64,000 bases of DNA from contig NW_026111667.1 of the NCBI RefSeq assembly GCF_024679095.1, positions 327,001 through 391,000 of the forward strand. Direction: 5' to 3'. Made by a program: the position numbers and the translations under genes. Below, piece after piece: positions 49,330-64,000 of the stretch. The stretch's first letter is position 1. Each line of letters opens with the position of its first letter. Source of the DNA: Eriocheir sinensis. Its lineage: Eukaryota > Arthropoda > Malacostraca > Decapoda > Varunidae. The notes beneath the pieces are model-generated. The model saw nothing but the letters and a program-made list of their open reading frames with translations. It was not told the DNA's origin and made no database searches.

Positions 49330-52300
49330 TATATTGGTGTTTTGTTGATTTATATTGATACGAATTTACATTATTTTATATGTACTTTGTATATATATTT
49401 TATACGCTTTACATTATTTAATATTTATTTTGAATATATATTTTATACAAAAATCATAATTATTTTATGTGTATTTGTATATATATTTTCATATAAATTT
49501 ACATTATTTTATGTGTATTTTGTACATATATTTATTACAAATCTACCTTATTTTATGTTTATTTTGTATATGTATTTGTATATTTATATTTATCCAAATA
49601 CACATTCTTTTATTGGTATTTTGCTTATTTATTTTAAATCAATTTACATTATTTTATGTGTATTTTGTATACATTTTGTATATTTATTTCAATACAAATT
49701 TAAATATTTTATGTATTTTGGTATATATTTTTATAAAAATACGCTATTTGATGTGTATTTGCATCTTTATTTCACACAAATTTGCATTATTTTATTGATA
49801 TTCTGTATTTATTTTGATACGATTTTACATTATTCTATTTGTTTTTTTGTATATTTTTTTATACACATTTACATTATTTAATGTATTGCATATATATTTT
49901 ATGCAAATTACGTTATTTTAAGTGTATTTGTTTTATATTTCATTCAAATTTTTTATTTTAATTCAAGTACTTTATTTTATGTGTATTTTGTAAATATATT
50001 TTTATATAAATCTAAGTTTTTTTATTTGTATTCTTATATATTTAGAAAAAAATTTAAATTGTTTTATATGTATTTTTTAATATCTCTTTCAATACAAATT
50101 TACATTATTGTATGTGAATTTTGTATATTTATTTCAATACAAATTTAAATATTTTATGTATTTTTGTATATATATTTTTATAAGAAATATGCTATTTATA
50201 GAATTTTGCATCATTATTTTCATATAAATTTACATTATTTTATTAATATTCGGTGTATTTATTTTGATACGATGTTACATTATTTTATTTGTTTTTGTAT
50301 ATACTTTTTATACATATTTACATTATTTAATGTATCTTGCATATATATTTTATACAAATTTATTATCTATTATCTATTTTCATACAAATACATTCTTTTC
50401 ATGATATTTTGTTTATTTTTTATTAATGAATTTACATTATTTGATATGTATTTTGTATATATATTTTTATACGTATTTACATAATTTCATATGTATTTTG
50501 TATATATATATTTCTATAGAAATCTACTTTATTTTATGTGTATTCGTATATATATTTTGAAACAAATTTACATTGTTTTATATGTATTTTTGAATATCTC
50601 TTTCAATACAAATTTACCTTACTGTATATGCATTTTGTATATTTATTTCAATACAAATTTAAATATTTTGTGTATTTTGGTAAATATATTTTTATAAAAA
50701 ATGCGATAATTTTTGGGAATTTTGCATCTTTATTTTCATACAAATTTACATTATTTTATTGATATTCTGTGTATTTATTTTGATACGATTTTACATTATT
50801 CTATTTGTTTTTTTTATATATATTTTTATACATTTAAATTATTTAATGTATATTTTGTATATATATTTTATACAAATTTACGTTATTTTAAGTGTATTTT
50901 TTTATATATTTTCATTCAAATTTACATTATTTGATATGTATTTTTATATGTATTTCAATATAAATTTACCTAATTTTATGTGTATTTTGTATATTTCTTT
51001 TCAAACAAATTTAAATTATTTGTGTGTATTTTTGTATATAGTTTTATACAAATTTAGGTTATTTTATGTACGCATTTACATTATTTAGTGTGTTTTGTAT
51101 ATATATATTTTTGCAAATTTACCTTAGTTTATGTGCATTTTTGTACATATATTTTTATAGAAATTTATGTTATTTGTATGTTTTCTCATACAAATTTACA
51201 TTATTTTATTGCTATTTTGTTTATTTATTTTGATACGAATTACATGATTATATGTATTTTGTACATATTTTTATCCGTATTTACATTACTTAATGTGTAT
51301 TTTGTTTATATATTTTAAACAAATCTACGTTATTATATGTATTTGTAAATATTTTGATACAGATTTACATTATTTTATGTATTTTGTATGTACATTTCAA
51401 ATCAAATTTAGCTCATTTTAGCTGTATTTTGTATATATATTTTCATACAAATTTAATTACTTCTGTGTATTTTGTATATAGTTTTATATAAATTTACGAT
51501 ATTTTATGTGTATTTTGTATATTTATATTTATACAAATACATTCTTTTACTAGTATTTTGTTTATTTATTTTGATACGATTTTTATGTATTTTTGTATTC
51601 ATTTTTTATACGTATTTACTTCATTTTATGTGTATATATTTTTATAGAAATCTACGTTATTTTTATGTATTCGTATATATATTTTGAAACAAATTTACAT
51701 TGTTTTATATGTATTTTGCATATCTATTTCAATACAAATTTACCTTATAGTATGTGCATTTTTATATTTATTTTTAATACAAATTTAAATATTTTATGTG
51801 TATTTTGGTATATATATTTTATAAAAAATGCGTTATTTTATATTATTTTGCATCTTTATTTTCATACAAATTTACATTATTTTATTAATATTCTGTGTAT
51901 TTATTGTTGATACGATTTACATTATTCTATTTGTGTTTTGTATATATTTTTTATACATATTTACATTATTTAATGTATTTTGTATATATATTTGATACAA
52001 ATTTACGTTATTTTAAGTGTACATGTTTATATATTTCATTCAAATTTCCATTATTTTATGTGTATTTTGTATATGTATTTCAATACAAATTTACCTAATT
52101 TTATGTGTATTTTGTATATTTATTTTCATACAAATTTAAATTATTTTTGTATTTTATATATAGTTTTATACAAACAGGTTATTTTATGAGTATTTTGTAT
52201 ATCTATTTTCATACAAATACACATTCTTTTATTGATATTTTGTTTATTTATTTTGACGAGAATTTAAATTATTTAATGTGTATTTTGTATATATATATAT

Positions 52301-53018
52301 TTTTATACGTATTTACATCATTTCATGTGTATTTTGTATATATATTTCTATAGAAATCTACGTTATTTTATATGTATTCGTATATAGATTTTTCAACAAA
52401 TTTACACTTTTATGTGCATTTTGTATAATTTTTCAATACAAATTTACCTTATTGTACGTGCATTTTGTATATTAGTTTTAATACATTTAATTATTCTATG
52501 TGTATTTTTGTATATGTATTTTTTTAAAAATATGTTTTATTTTATGGGTATTTTGCATCTTTATTTTCATACAAAATTACATTATTTTATTGATATTCTG
52601 TGTATTTATTTTGATACGATTTTGCATTATTCTATGTATATTTTGTATATCTATTTTATACAAATGTATGTTATTTTATGTGAATTTGTTTTCATTTCAT
52701 TATTTTATGTGTATTTTGTACATGTATTTAAATACAAATTTAACTAATTATATGTGTATTTTGTATATCTATTTTCATACAAATTGAAACTTATTTTTTT
52801 GTTTTTTTGTATACATTTTTTTTTCAAATTTTCGTAATTTTATGTGTATTTTGTATATTTTTTTTCCTACAAATATACGTTCTTTTATCGGAATTTTGTT
52901 TATTTATTTTGATACGAATTTTCATTTTTTAGATGTATTTGATATATATATTTTATACTTATTTACATATTTTATATGTATTTTGAATATATGTTTTCAT
53001 AGAAATTTACTCTATATG

Positions 53019-54898
53019 TATATACAAAAAACACAAAAAATAATATAAAATAGTATGAAAATAAATATACAAAATACATATAACTAGGTAAATTTGTATT
53101 GAAATACATATACAAAATACACTTAAAATTATGTAAATTTGAATGAAATATATAAACAAATACACTTAAAATAACGTTAATTTGTATAAATATATATAAA
53201 AAATACACATTAAATAATGAAAATATGTATAAAAAATATATACAAAAACACAAATAGTATAATATAAAATCGTATCAAAATATATACACAGAATATTAAT
53301 AAAATAATGTACATTTGTATGAAAACTAAGATGCAAATACCTATAAAATAACGCATTTTTATAAAATTATATATACCAAAATACACATAAAATATTTGAA
53401 TTTGTATTAAAATAAATATACAAAATGCAATACAATAAGGTAAATTTGTATTGAAATAGATATAAAAACATAAAAAACAATGTAAATTTGTTTCAAAATA
53501 TATATACGAATACACATAAAATAACGTAGATTTCTATAAATATATATATACAAAATACAAATAAAATTAAGTAAATACGAATCAAAATGTATACAAAATA
53601 CACATAAAATGTAAATTCGTATAAATATAAATAAACAAAATACCAATAAGAGAATGTGTATTTGTATAAATATAAATATACAAAATGCACATAAAATAAC
53701 GTAAATTTGTATAACTATATACAAAATACACAGAAGTAATTAAATTTGTATGAAAATAGATATACAAAATACACAAAATAAGCTAAATTTGAATTGAAAT
53801 ATATATACAAATACATAAAATAAAGTAAATTCGTTTCAAAATATTTTTAACAAATAATATAATAACGTAAATTTGTAAAAAATATATAAACAAAATACAC
53901 ATTAAGTAATGTAAATACGTATAAAAATATGTACAAAATACACATATAATCTTGTAATTCGTATAAAAATAAATAAACAAAAAACTATTTAAATAATGTA
54001 AAAATATACAAAATACACATAAAATAACGTTTTAAGTTTCTATAAAAAAATATGTACAAAAATTCACACCAAATTATTTTGCATACAACAATATATACAA
54101 AACACACATTAGATAATGTAAATGAGTATAAAATATGTATACAAATACCTATGAAATAATCTAAATTCGTATCGAGTTAAATTAAGAAAATAACAATAAA
54201 ATAATGTAATTTTGGATGAAAATATATATAGAAAACACACAAAAAATAACCTTAATACAAATACAAATATACACATTAAATAATTTTAGATTGAATGAAA
54301 CAAATATACAAAATAAACATAAAATAAGGGAAATTTGTAATAAAATATATGTAAGAATACACATAAAATACTATAAATTTGTATGAAAATATATATACAA
54401 ATACACATAAAATAACATGAATTTGTATAAAATTGGTTTCAAAATATATACGAATGCACACAATAAAATAACGTAAATTTATATGAAAATGTATATATAA
54501 AATACACATAAAATAATTTTAATACGTAGAAAAATATATATACAAAATACACATAAAATAATGTAAATTCGTAAAAAACTAAATACACAAAATTCCATTA
54601 AAAGAATGTATATTTGTAGGGAAATATATATACAGAAACAAATAAAATAACTAAAATTTGTTTAAAAATATATACAAAAATACACAAAAATAATTTAAAC
54701 TTGTTTGAAAATAGATATGCAAAATACACATAAAGTTAGGCAAATTTGTATTGAAATACATATACAAAACTCACATAAAATAATGTAAATTTGTATGAAA
54801 ATAAATAAAGAAATACATATAAAATAACGTAAATTTTGATAAAATATATATACAAAATATACATTAAATATTTAAATATGTATAAAATATATTATATT
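53019..54898 (-). repeat. Inverted satellite block 7
   Basis: A-rich monomers between a TTTACTCTATATGTATATAC border and an AT-palindromic right border near 54898. Confidence 0.75.
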
Positions 54899-55920
54899 AT
54901 ATATTTTTATTGATATTTACGTTATTTATGTGTATTTTGTATATGTTTTCATAGAAATTTACATTATTTTATTGGTATTTTGTCTATTTATTTTGATACG
55001 AATTACATGATTATTTGTGTATTTTTACATTTTTTATACGTATTTACACTATTTAATGTGTATTTTGTATATATATTTTATACAAAGTTAAGTTATTATA
55101 TGTGTATTTGTATAGGTATTTTGATACAAATTTACATTATTTTATGTATTTTGTATATATATTTCAATTCAAATTTAGCTTATTTTATGTGTATTTTGTA
55201 TATCTATTTATTTTAATACAAAATCAAATATTTTATGTTTTTTCGTATATATATTTTTATAAAAAATGCGTTATTTTATGGGTATTTTGCATCTTAATTT
55301 TCATTCAAATTTATATTATTTTATTAATATTTTCTGTATTTATTTTGATACGATTTTACATTATTTTATTTGTGTTTTGTATATATTTTTTTATACATAT
55401 TTACATTATTTAATGTTTTTTTTGTATATATATTTGATACAAATTTACGTTATTTTAAGTCTATATGTTTATATATTTTCATTCAAATTTACATTATTTA
55501 ATGTGTATTTTTTATATGTATTTCAATACAAATTTACCTATTTTTATATGTTTTTTGTATATTTATTTTCATACAAGTTTAAACTATTTTTGTGTATTTT
55601 TGTATATAGTTTTATACAAATTTAGGTTATTTTATGTGTATTTTGTATATCTATTTTCATACAAATACATTCTTTTCATGATATTTTGTTTATTTATTTT
55701 GACACGAATTAACATTAATTAATGTGTATTTATATATATTTTATACGTATTACATTATTTCAAGTGTATTTTATATATATTTCATAGAAATCTGTGTTAT
55801 TTTATGTATTTTGCATATTTTTTCAATACAAATTTACCTTATTGTATGTGCATTTTGAATATTAATTTTAATACAAATTTGATTAATCTATGTGTATTTT
55901 TGTATATGTATTTTTAAAAA

Positions 55921-56048
55921 AATATGTAATTAGTTGAATTTGTATTTAAATACATGTACAAAATACACATAAAATAATGTAAATTTGTATGAAATGAAAA
56001 CAAATTCACATAAAATAACGTACATTTGTATAAAATAGATATACAAAA
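55921..56048 (-). repeat. Inverted satellite block 8 (short)
   Basis: About three monomers in reverse orientation inside forward sequence. Confidence 0.7.
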
Positions 56049-57810
56049 TAATTTATGTGTATTTTGTATATTTATTTTCATACAAATTTAAATTATTTTG
56101 TGTATTTTGCATATAGTTTTATACAAACTTAGGTTATTTTATGAGTATTTTGTATATCTATTTTCATACAAATACACAAATTTAATTATTCTATGTGTAT
56201 TTTTGTATATGTATTTTTATAAAAATATGCTTTATTTTATGGGTATTTTGCATCCTTATTTTCATACAAATTTACGTTATTTTATTGATATTCTGCTCAT
56301 TCATTTTGATACGATTTGACATTATTCTATATGTATTTTGTATATATTTTTCAAACAAATTTATGTTATTTTATGTGTATTTGTTTATATATTCTGACAC
56401 AAATTTACAATATTTTATGGGTATTTTGTATATATATTTCAAAAGAAATTTACCTAGTTTTATGTGCATTTGAATATCTATTTTCATACAAACTCAAATT
56501 ATTTTTATGTATTTTTGTATATATTTCAATACAAATTTTAGTTATGTTATGTGTATTTTGTAAATCTATTTTCATTCAAATATATATTATTTTATTGGTA
56601 TTTTGTTGATTTATATTGATACGAATTTACATTATTTTATATGAACTTTTTATATATATTTTTATACGCATTTACATTATTTAATATTTATTTTGAATAT
56701 ATAATTTTATACAAATTCATGGTATTTTATGTGTATTTGTATATATATTTTCATATAAATTTACATTATTTTATGTGTATTTTGTACATATATTTCATTA
56801 CAAATTTACCTTATTTTATGTTTATTTTGTATGTGTATTTTTGTATATGTATTTTTATACAAATACACATTCTTTTATTGGTATTTTGTTTATTTATTTT
56901 GTTTCGAATTTATATTATTTTATGTGTATTTTCTTTACATTTTTTTTATACGTATTTACCTAATTTTATGTGTATTTTGTATATATATTTTTATAGAAAT
57001 CTACGTTATTTTATGTGTATTCGTATATATATTTTGAAACAAATTTACTTTGTTTTATATGTATTTTGTATCTATTTCAATAGAAGTTTACCTTATTGTA
57101 TGTGCATTTTGTATATTTATTTCAATACAAATTTAAATATTTTGTGTGTATTTTGGTATATATATTTTTATAAGAAATGCGCTATTTGATGGGAATTTTG
57201 CATCTTTATTTTCATACAAATTTACATTATTTTATTAATATTCGGTGTATTTATTTTGATACGATCTTACATTATTCTATTTGTTTTTTGTATATATTTT
57301 TTTTATACATATTTACATTATTTAATGTATATCTTGCATATATATTTCATACAAATTTATTACCTATTATTTATTTTCATACAAATACACATTCTTTTCA
57401 TGATATTTTATTTATTTATTTTGACACGAATTTACATTACTTAATTTGTATTTTATATATATATTTTATACGTATTTATATAATTTAATGTGTATTTTGT
57501 AAATATATTTCTATAGAAATCTACGTTATTTTATGTGTATTCGTATATATATTTTGAAACAAATTTACAATGTTTTATTTGTATTTTGCGTTTTTTTTCA
57601 ATACAAATTTACCTTATTGTATGTGTGCATTTTGTATATTAATTTTAATACAAATTTAATTATTCTATGTGTATTTTTGTATATGTATTTTTAAAAAAAA
57701 ATATGCTTTATCTTATGGGTATTTTGCATCTTTGTTTTCATACAAATTTAAATTATTTTATTGATATTCTGTGTACTTATTTTCATACGATTTTACATTA
57801 TTTTATGTAT

Positions 57811-57903
57811 AACAAAAATAAATACAGAATACAAAAATAGATATGCAAAATATATAAACAATGTAAATTTGTTTCAAAATATATATACGAATACACATGA
57901 CAT
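57811..57903 (-). repeat. Inverted satellite block 9 (short)
   Basis: About two monomers in reverse orientation. Confidence 0.65.
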
Positions 57904-60820
57904 GGTATTATGAATCTTAATTTTCATACAATTTATCATTATTTTATTAATATTTTCTGTATTTATTTTGATACGATTTTACATTATTTTATTTGTGTTT
58001 TGTATATATTTTTTTATACATATTTACAATATTTAATGTGTTTTTTTTATATATATTTGATACAAATTTACATTATTTTAAGTCTATATGTTTATATATT
58101 TTCATTCAAATTTACATTATTTTATGTATTTTGTATATGTATTTCAATACAAATTTACATAATTTTATGTTTTTTGTATATTTATTTTCATATAAATTTA
58201 AATAATTTTTGTTTATTTTTGTATATAGTTTTATACAAATTTAGGTTATTTTATGTGTATTTTGTATATCTATTTTCATACAAATACACATTCTTTTCAT
58301 GATATTTTTTATTTATTTTGACATGAATTAACATTATTTAATGTGTATTTTGTATATATATTTTATACGTATTTACATTATTTCAAGTGTATTTTGTATA
58401 TATATTTATAGAAATCTACGTTATTTTATGTATTCGTATATATATTTTGAAACAAATTTACATTGTTTTATGTGTATTTTGCATATTTTTCAATACAAAT
58501 TTACATTATTGTATGTGCATTTTGTATATTAATTTTAATACAAATTTGATTAATCTATGTGTATTTTTGTGTATGTATTTTATAAAATATGCTTTATTTT
58601 ATGGGTATTTTGCATCTTTATTTTAATATAAATTTACATTATTTTATTGATATTCTGTATTTATTAGGTATGATTTTACATTATTCTATGTATTTTGTAT
58701 ATATATTTTATATAAAATGTATTTGTTTTCACTTCACAAATCTCACATTATTTTATGTGTTTTTGTACATGTATTTAAATACAAATTTAACTAGTTATAT
58801 GTATTTTGTATATCTATTTTGTATGTATATTTTCATAGAAATTTTCTATTTTATGAGTATTCGTATATATATTTTGATACAAATTTACATTATTGATGTG
58901 TATTTTGCATATCTATTTCAATACAAATTTTCTTTTATTGCATTGCATTTTGTATATTTATTTTAATACAAATTTAATTATTTTATATGTATTTTGTATA
59001 TATATTTTTATGCAAATATGTTATTATATGGATATTTTGCATCTTTATTTTCATACAAATTTACATTATTTTATTGATATTCTCTTTATTTATTTTGATA
59101 CGATTTAACATTATTCTATGTGTATTTTGTATATATTTTTTATACATATTTACATTATTTAAGGTTTATTTTCTATATATATTTTATTCAAATTTACATT
59201 ATTTTATGTGTATTTGTTTATATATTTTATACAAATTTACATTATTTTATGTGTATTTTGTATATACATTTTCAAAAAAGCTTACGTTATTTTATTGTGT
59301 GTATTCGTATATATTTTGATACAAATTTTATACAAATTCATGTTATTTAATGTGTATTTGTATATGTATTATCATACAAATTTATATTATTTTATTTGTA
59401 GTTTTACATTTATTTCATTACAAATTTACCTTATTTTATGTTTATTTTGTATATTTATTTCATTCAATTTTAAATTATTTTATGTGTATTTTCTATATAT
59501 ATTTTCAGTCAAAATTCCATTATTTTATTGGTATTTTGTTAATTTGATACAAATTCAGATTATTTCATAGGTATTTTGTATACATTTTTATACTCATTTA
59601 CATTATCTAATGTGTGTTTTGTATATATATTTTTATGCAAATTTATTTTATATGCATTTTTGTACATATTTTTATAGAAATTTGCGTTATTTTATGTATA
59701 TAGTTTTATATAAATTTACGTTATTTTATGTGCATTTTGTATATTTCTATTTATACAAATACACATTCTTTTATTGCTATATTGTTTATTTTTATTTATA
59801 CGTATTTACATTATTTTATGTGTATTTTGTATACATTTTTTTTTACGTATTTACTTAATTTTATGTGTATTTTGTATATGTATTTTTATAGAAATCTGCG
59901 TTATTTTATGTGTATTCGCATATATATTTTGAAACTAATTTACATTATTTTATATGTATTTTGCGTATCTATTTCAATACAAATTTTTTATTGTATGTGC
60001 ATTTTGTATATTTATTTTGATACAAATTCAAATATTTTATTTGTATTTTGGTATCAATAAATTAAAAAAAATGCGTTATTTTATAGGTATTTTGCATCTT
60101 AATTTTCATACAAATTCACATTATTTTATTAATATTCTGTGTATATATTTTGATACGATTTTACATTATTCTATTTTTGTTTTGTATATATTTTGTTATA
60201 CATATTTACATTATTTAATGTGTATTTGTATATATTTTTACAAATTTACGTTATTATATGTGAATTTGTTTATATATTTTCTTTCAAATTTACATTATTT
60301 TATGTGTATTTTGTATATGTATTTCAATAGAAATTAACCTAATTTTAAGTGTAATTTATATATTTTTCATACAAATTTAAATTATTTTGTGTATTTTGTA
60401 TATAGTTTTATACAAATTTAGGTAATTTATGTATGCATTTACATTATTTAATGTGTTTTGTATATATATTTTATCCAAAGTTAATTTATTTTACGTTCAT
60501 TTTGGACATATATTTTATAGAAATTAGCGTTATTTTATATGTATTTGTATATGTTTTCATACAAATTTACATTATTTTATTGCTATTTTGTTTATTTAGT
60601 TTGATACGAGTTGCATGATTATATGTGTATTTTTACATATTTTTATACGTATTTACATTACTTAATGTGTATTTTGTTTATATATTTTAAACAAATTTAC
60701 GTTTTTATATGTATTTTATAAATATTTTGATACAAATTTACATTATTTTATGTATTTGTATATACATTTCAAATCAAATTTAGCTTATTTTATCTGTATT
60801 TTGTATATCTATTTTCATAA

Positions 60821-63540
60821 ATATATATACAAAGTACATATAAAATGAAAATTAAGATGCAAAATACCTATAAAATAACGCATTTTTTTTATAAAATTAT
60901 TGATACCAAAATACACATAAAATATTTGAACTTGTATTAAAATAAATATACAAAATGCACATACAATAAGGTAAATTTGTATTGAAATAGATATGGAAAA
61001 TACATATAAAATAATGTAAATTTGTTTCAAAATATATATACGAATACACATAAAATAACGGAGATTTCTATAAAAATACATATACAAAATACACATAAAA
61101 TTAAGTAAATACGTATAAAAAAATGTATACAAAATACACATAAAATAATGTAAATTCGTATAAATGTAAATAAACAATATACCAATAAAAGGATGTGTAT
61201 TTGTATAAATGTAAATATACAAAATGCACATAAAATAACGTGAATTTATATAAAACTATATACATAAAATAACGCAAATTTCTATAAAAATATATGTACA
61301 AAAATTAACATTAGATAAATTTGCATAAAAATATATATACAAAACACACATTAGATAATGTAAATGAGTATAAAAATATGTATACAAAATACCTATGAAA
61401 TAATCTAAATTCGTATCGAATTAAATTAAGAAATACCAATAAAATAATGTAATTTTGGATGAAAATATATATACAAAATACACATAAAATAACCTAAATA
61501 CAAATACAAATATACACATAAAATAATTTAAAATTGAATGAAATAAATATACAAAATAAACATAAAATAAGGTAAATTTGTAATGAAATATATGAAAAAA
61601 TACACATAAAATAATATAAATTTGTATGAAAATATATATACAAATACACATTAAATAATATGAATTTGTATAAAATTTGTATCAAAATATATACTTATAC
61701 ACACAATAAAATAACGTAATTTTTTATGAAAATGTATATACAAAATACACATAAAATAATTTAAATACGTAGAAAAATATATATACAAAAAACACATAAA
61801 ATTGTGTAAATATGTATGAAAATATATAAACAAATACACATAAAATAATGTAAATTTGAATAAAAAAATATACAAAATTAACATTAAATAATGTAAATAT
61901 ATATATAAAAAAATATATACAAAAAACACATAGAATAATGTTAAATCGTATCAAAATAAATAAAGAGAATATCAATAAAATAATGTATATTTGTATGAAA
62001 ATAAAGATGCAAAATATCCATATAATAACGCATATTTGCATAAAAATATATATAAAAAAATACATATCAAATAATTAAATTTGTATTAAAATAAATATAC
62101 AAAATGCACGTACAATAAAGTAAATTTGTATTGAAATAGATATGCAAAATACACATCAATAATGTAAATTTGTATCAAAATATATTTACGAATACTCATA
62201 AAATAGAATAAATTTCTATGAAAATATACATACAAAATAGATATACAAAATACACATATAACTAGTTAAATTTGTATTTAAATACATGTACAAAAAACAC
62301 ATGAAATAATGTAGATTAGTATGAAATGAAAACAAATACATTTTATATGAAATATATATACAAAATACACATAGAATAATGTAAAATCATATCAAAATAA
62401 ATACACAGAATATCAATAAAATAATGTAAATTTGTATGAAAATAAAGATGCAAAATACCCATAAAATAAAGCATATTTTTATAAAAATACATATACAAAA
62501 ATACACATAGATTAATCAAATTTGTATTAAAATTAATATATAAAATGCACATACAATAAGGTAAATTTGTATTAAATTAATATGCAAAATACACATAAAA
62601 CAATGTAAATTTGTCTCAAAATATATATTCGAATACACATAAAATAACGCAGATTTCTATAGAAATATATATACAAAATACCCTTGAAATAATGTAAATA
62701 CGTATAAAAATATATATACAAAATACACATTAAATAATGTTAATTCGTGTCCAAATAAATAAACAAAATATCATGAAAAGAATGTGTATTTGTATGAAAA
62801 TAGATATACAAAATACACATAAAATAACCTAAATTTGTATAAAACTATATACAAAAATACACTTAACAAAAAACATATAAAATTAGGTAAATTTGTATTG
62901 AAATACATATACAAAATACACATAAAATAATGTAAATTTGAATGAAAATATATAAACATATAGACTTAAAATAACGTAGATTTGTATCAAATATATATAC
63001 AAAAAACACATTAAATAATGTAAATATGTATAAAAAAATATATACAAAACACAAATAAAACAATGTAAAATCGTGTCAAAATAAATACAGAAAATATTAA
63101 TAAAATAATGTAAATTTGTATGAAAATTAAGATGCAAAATACCCATAAAATAATGCATTTTTTATAAAAATATATATACGAAAAAACATAAAATATTTGA
63201 TTTTGTATTAAAATAAATAGATATACAAAATACACATAAAATAAGCTAAATTTGAATTGAAATATATATACAAAATACATAAAATAATGTAAATTTGTAT
63301 CAAAATACTTATACAAATACACATATAATAACGTAAATTTGTATAAAAATATATAAACAAAATACACATTAAATAATGTTAATACGTATAAAAAAAAATG
63401 TACAAAATACACAAATAATCATGTAATTCGTATCAAAATAAATAGACAAAATACCAATAAAATAATGTAAATTTCTATGAGAAAACATATACAAAATACA
63501 CATAAATAACCAAATATAAATAAAAATATATATAATAAAA
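60821..63540 (-). repeat. Inverted satellite block 10, arm of a large inverted duplication
   Basis: A 2.7 kb A-rich block. From about 60.87 kb it matches, in reverse order, forward sequence at 57.9-60.06 kb, and its outer part matches 54.96-55.72 kb. Right of 63540 the forward orientation resumes. Confidence 0.75.
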
Positions 63541-64000
63541 TATTTTTATACTTATTTAAATTATTTAATTTATATTTTGTATATATTTTATCCAAATTTA
63601 CGTTATTTTATATGTATTTGTTTATATATTTTCATACAAATTTACATTATTTTATGTGAGTTTTGTATATGTATTTCAATACAAATTTGCCTAACTTTAT
63701 GTGTATTTTGTATATCTATTTTAAAACAAATTTAAACTATTTTTGTGTATTTTTGTATATATTTTTATACAAATTTTAGTTATTTTATTTGTTTTTTATA
63801 TATATATTTTCCTACAAATATACATTCTTTATTAAATCTTTTACGAATTTACATTATTTTATGTGTATTTTGTATATATATTTTTCTACATATTTAAATT
63901 ATTTTATGTGTATTTTATATATACATTTTCATAAAAATTTACGTTATTTTATTGTGTGTATTCGTATATATTTTGAAACAAATTTTATACAAATTCATGT

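Overview
The window looks like nuclear DNA of a decapod crustacean, probably a crab. This is inferred from the combination of APE-type non-LTR retrotransposons, a shattered intron-containing gene piece, extreme density of (CA), (TA), (GTA), (TAA), (TCC) and (TTC) microsatellites, and a very long AT-rich satellite. There is no sign of prokaryotic gene organisation, and most long open frames are by-products of simple repeats.

1-6.4 kb: four exon-like blocks on the minus strand (683-3515) match fibronectin type III repeats of the netrin-receptor family (Frazzled/DCC/neogenin). They keep GT-AG splice borders, but two carry frameshifts and several conserved residues are lost, so I call a non-processed pseudogene. 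Three copies of a ~240 bp element with TTAACCC-type inverted ends lie in and beside its introns; each contains a piece related to a LINE reverse transcriptase. Next come a 72 bp GACT-rich tandem array and a decayed RTE-like reverse transcriptase copy ending in an (ATTG)n tail.

6.4-11.3 kb: microsatellite after microsatellite, including about 300 bp of pure (TA)n, with little unique sequence. 11.3-14.3 kb: the one long intact coding frame of the window, a 946-codon endonuclease/reverse transcriptase of a Jockey/CR1-type LINE. It is inserted in a (GTA)n microsatellite, with a 34 bp target duplication and a poly(A) tail. A second 3'-end-only copy lies at 15.1-15.2 kb. 15.25-18.9 kb is a 3.7 kb strand-asymmetric polypyrimidine tract with minisatellites. 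18.9-20.1 kb is more complex sequence containing degenerate direct repeats.

20.8-64.0 kb (running off the window end): a satellite array of at least 43 kb built from a ~45 bp AT-rich monomer. The first 19.5 kb is highly homogenised, with ~1.31 kb higher-order units, a ~3.19 kb super-repeat and recurrent internal inversions at the same junction sequence. The distal 23.7 kb is more diverged, shows segmental duplications and contains a large inverted duplication centred near 60.5 kb. Because 45 is a multiple of three, the array produces many spurious Tyr/Phe/Ile-rich reading frames; none is a gene.

No tRNA, rRNA, CRISPR array, operon or functional host protein gene could be supported. The only machinery visible is retrotransposon-encoded. 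The most noteworthy content is structural: the satellite architecture, the microsatellite-embedded LINE, and the small TTAA-ended elements with a reverse-transcriptase-derived interior.
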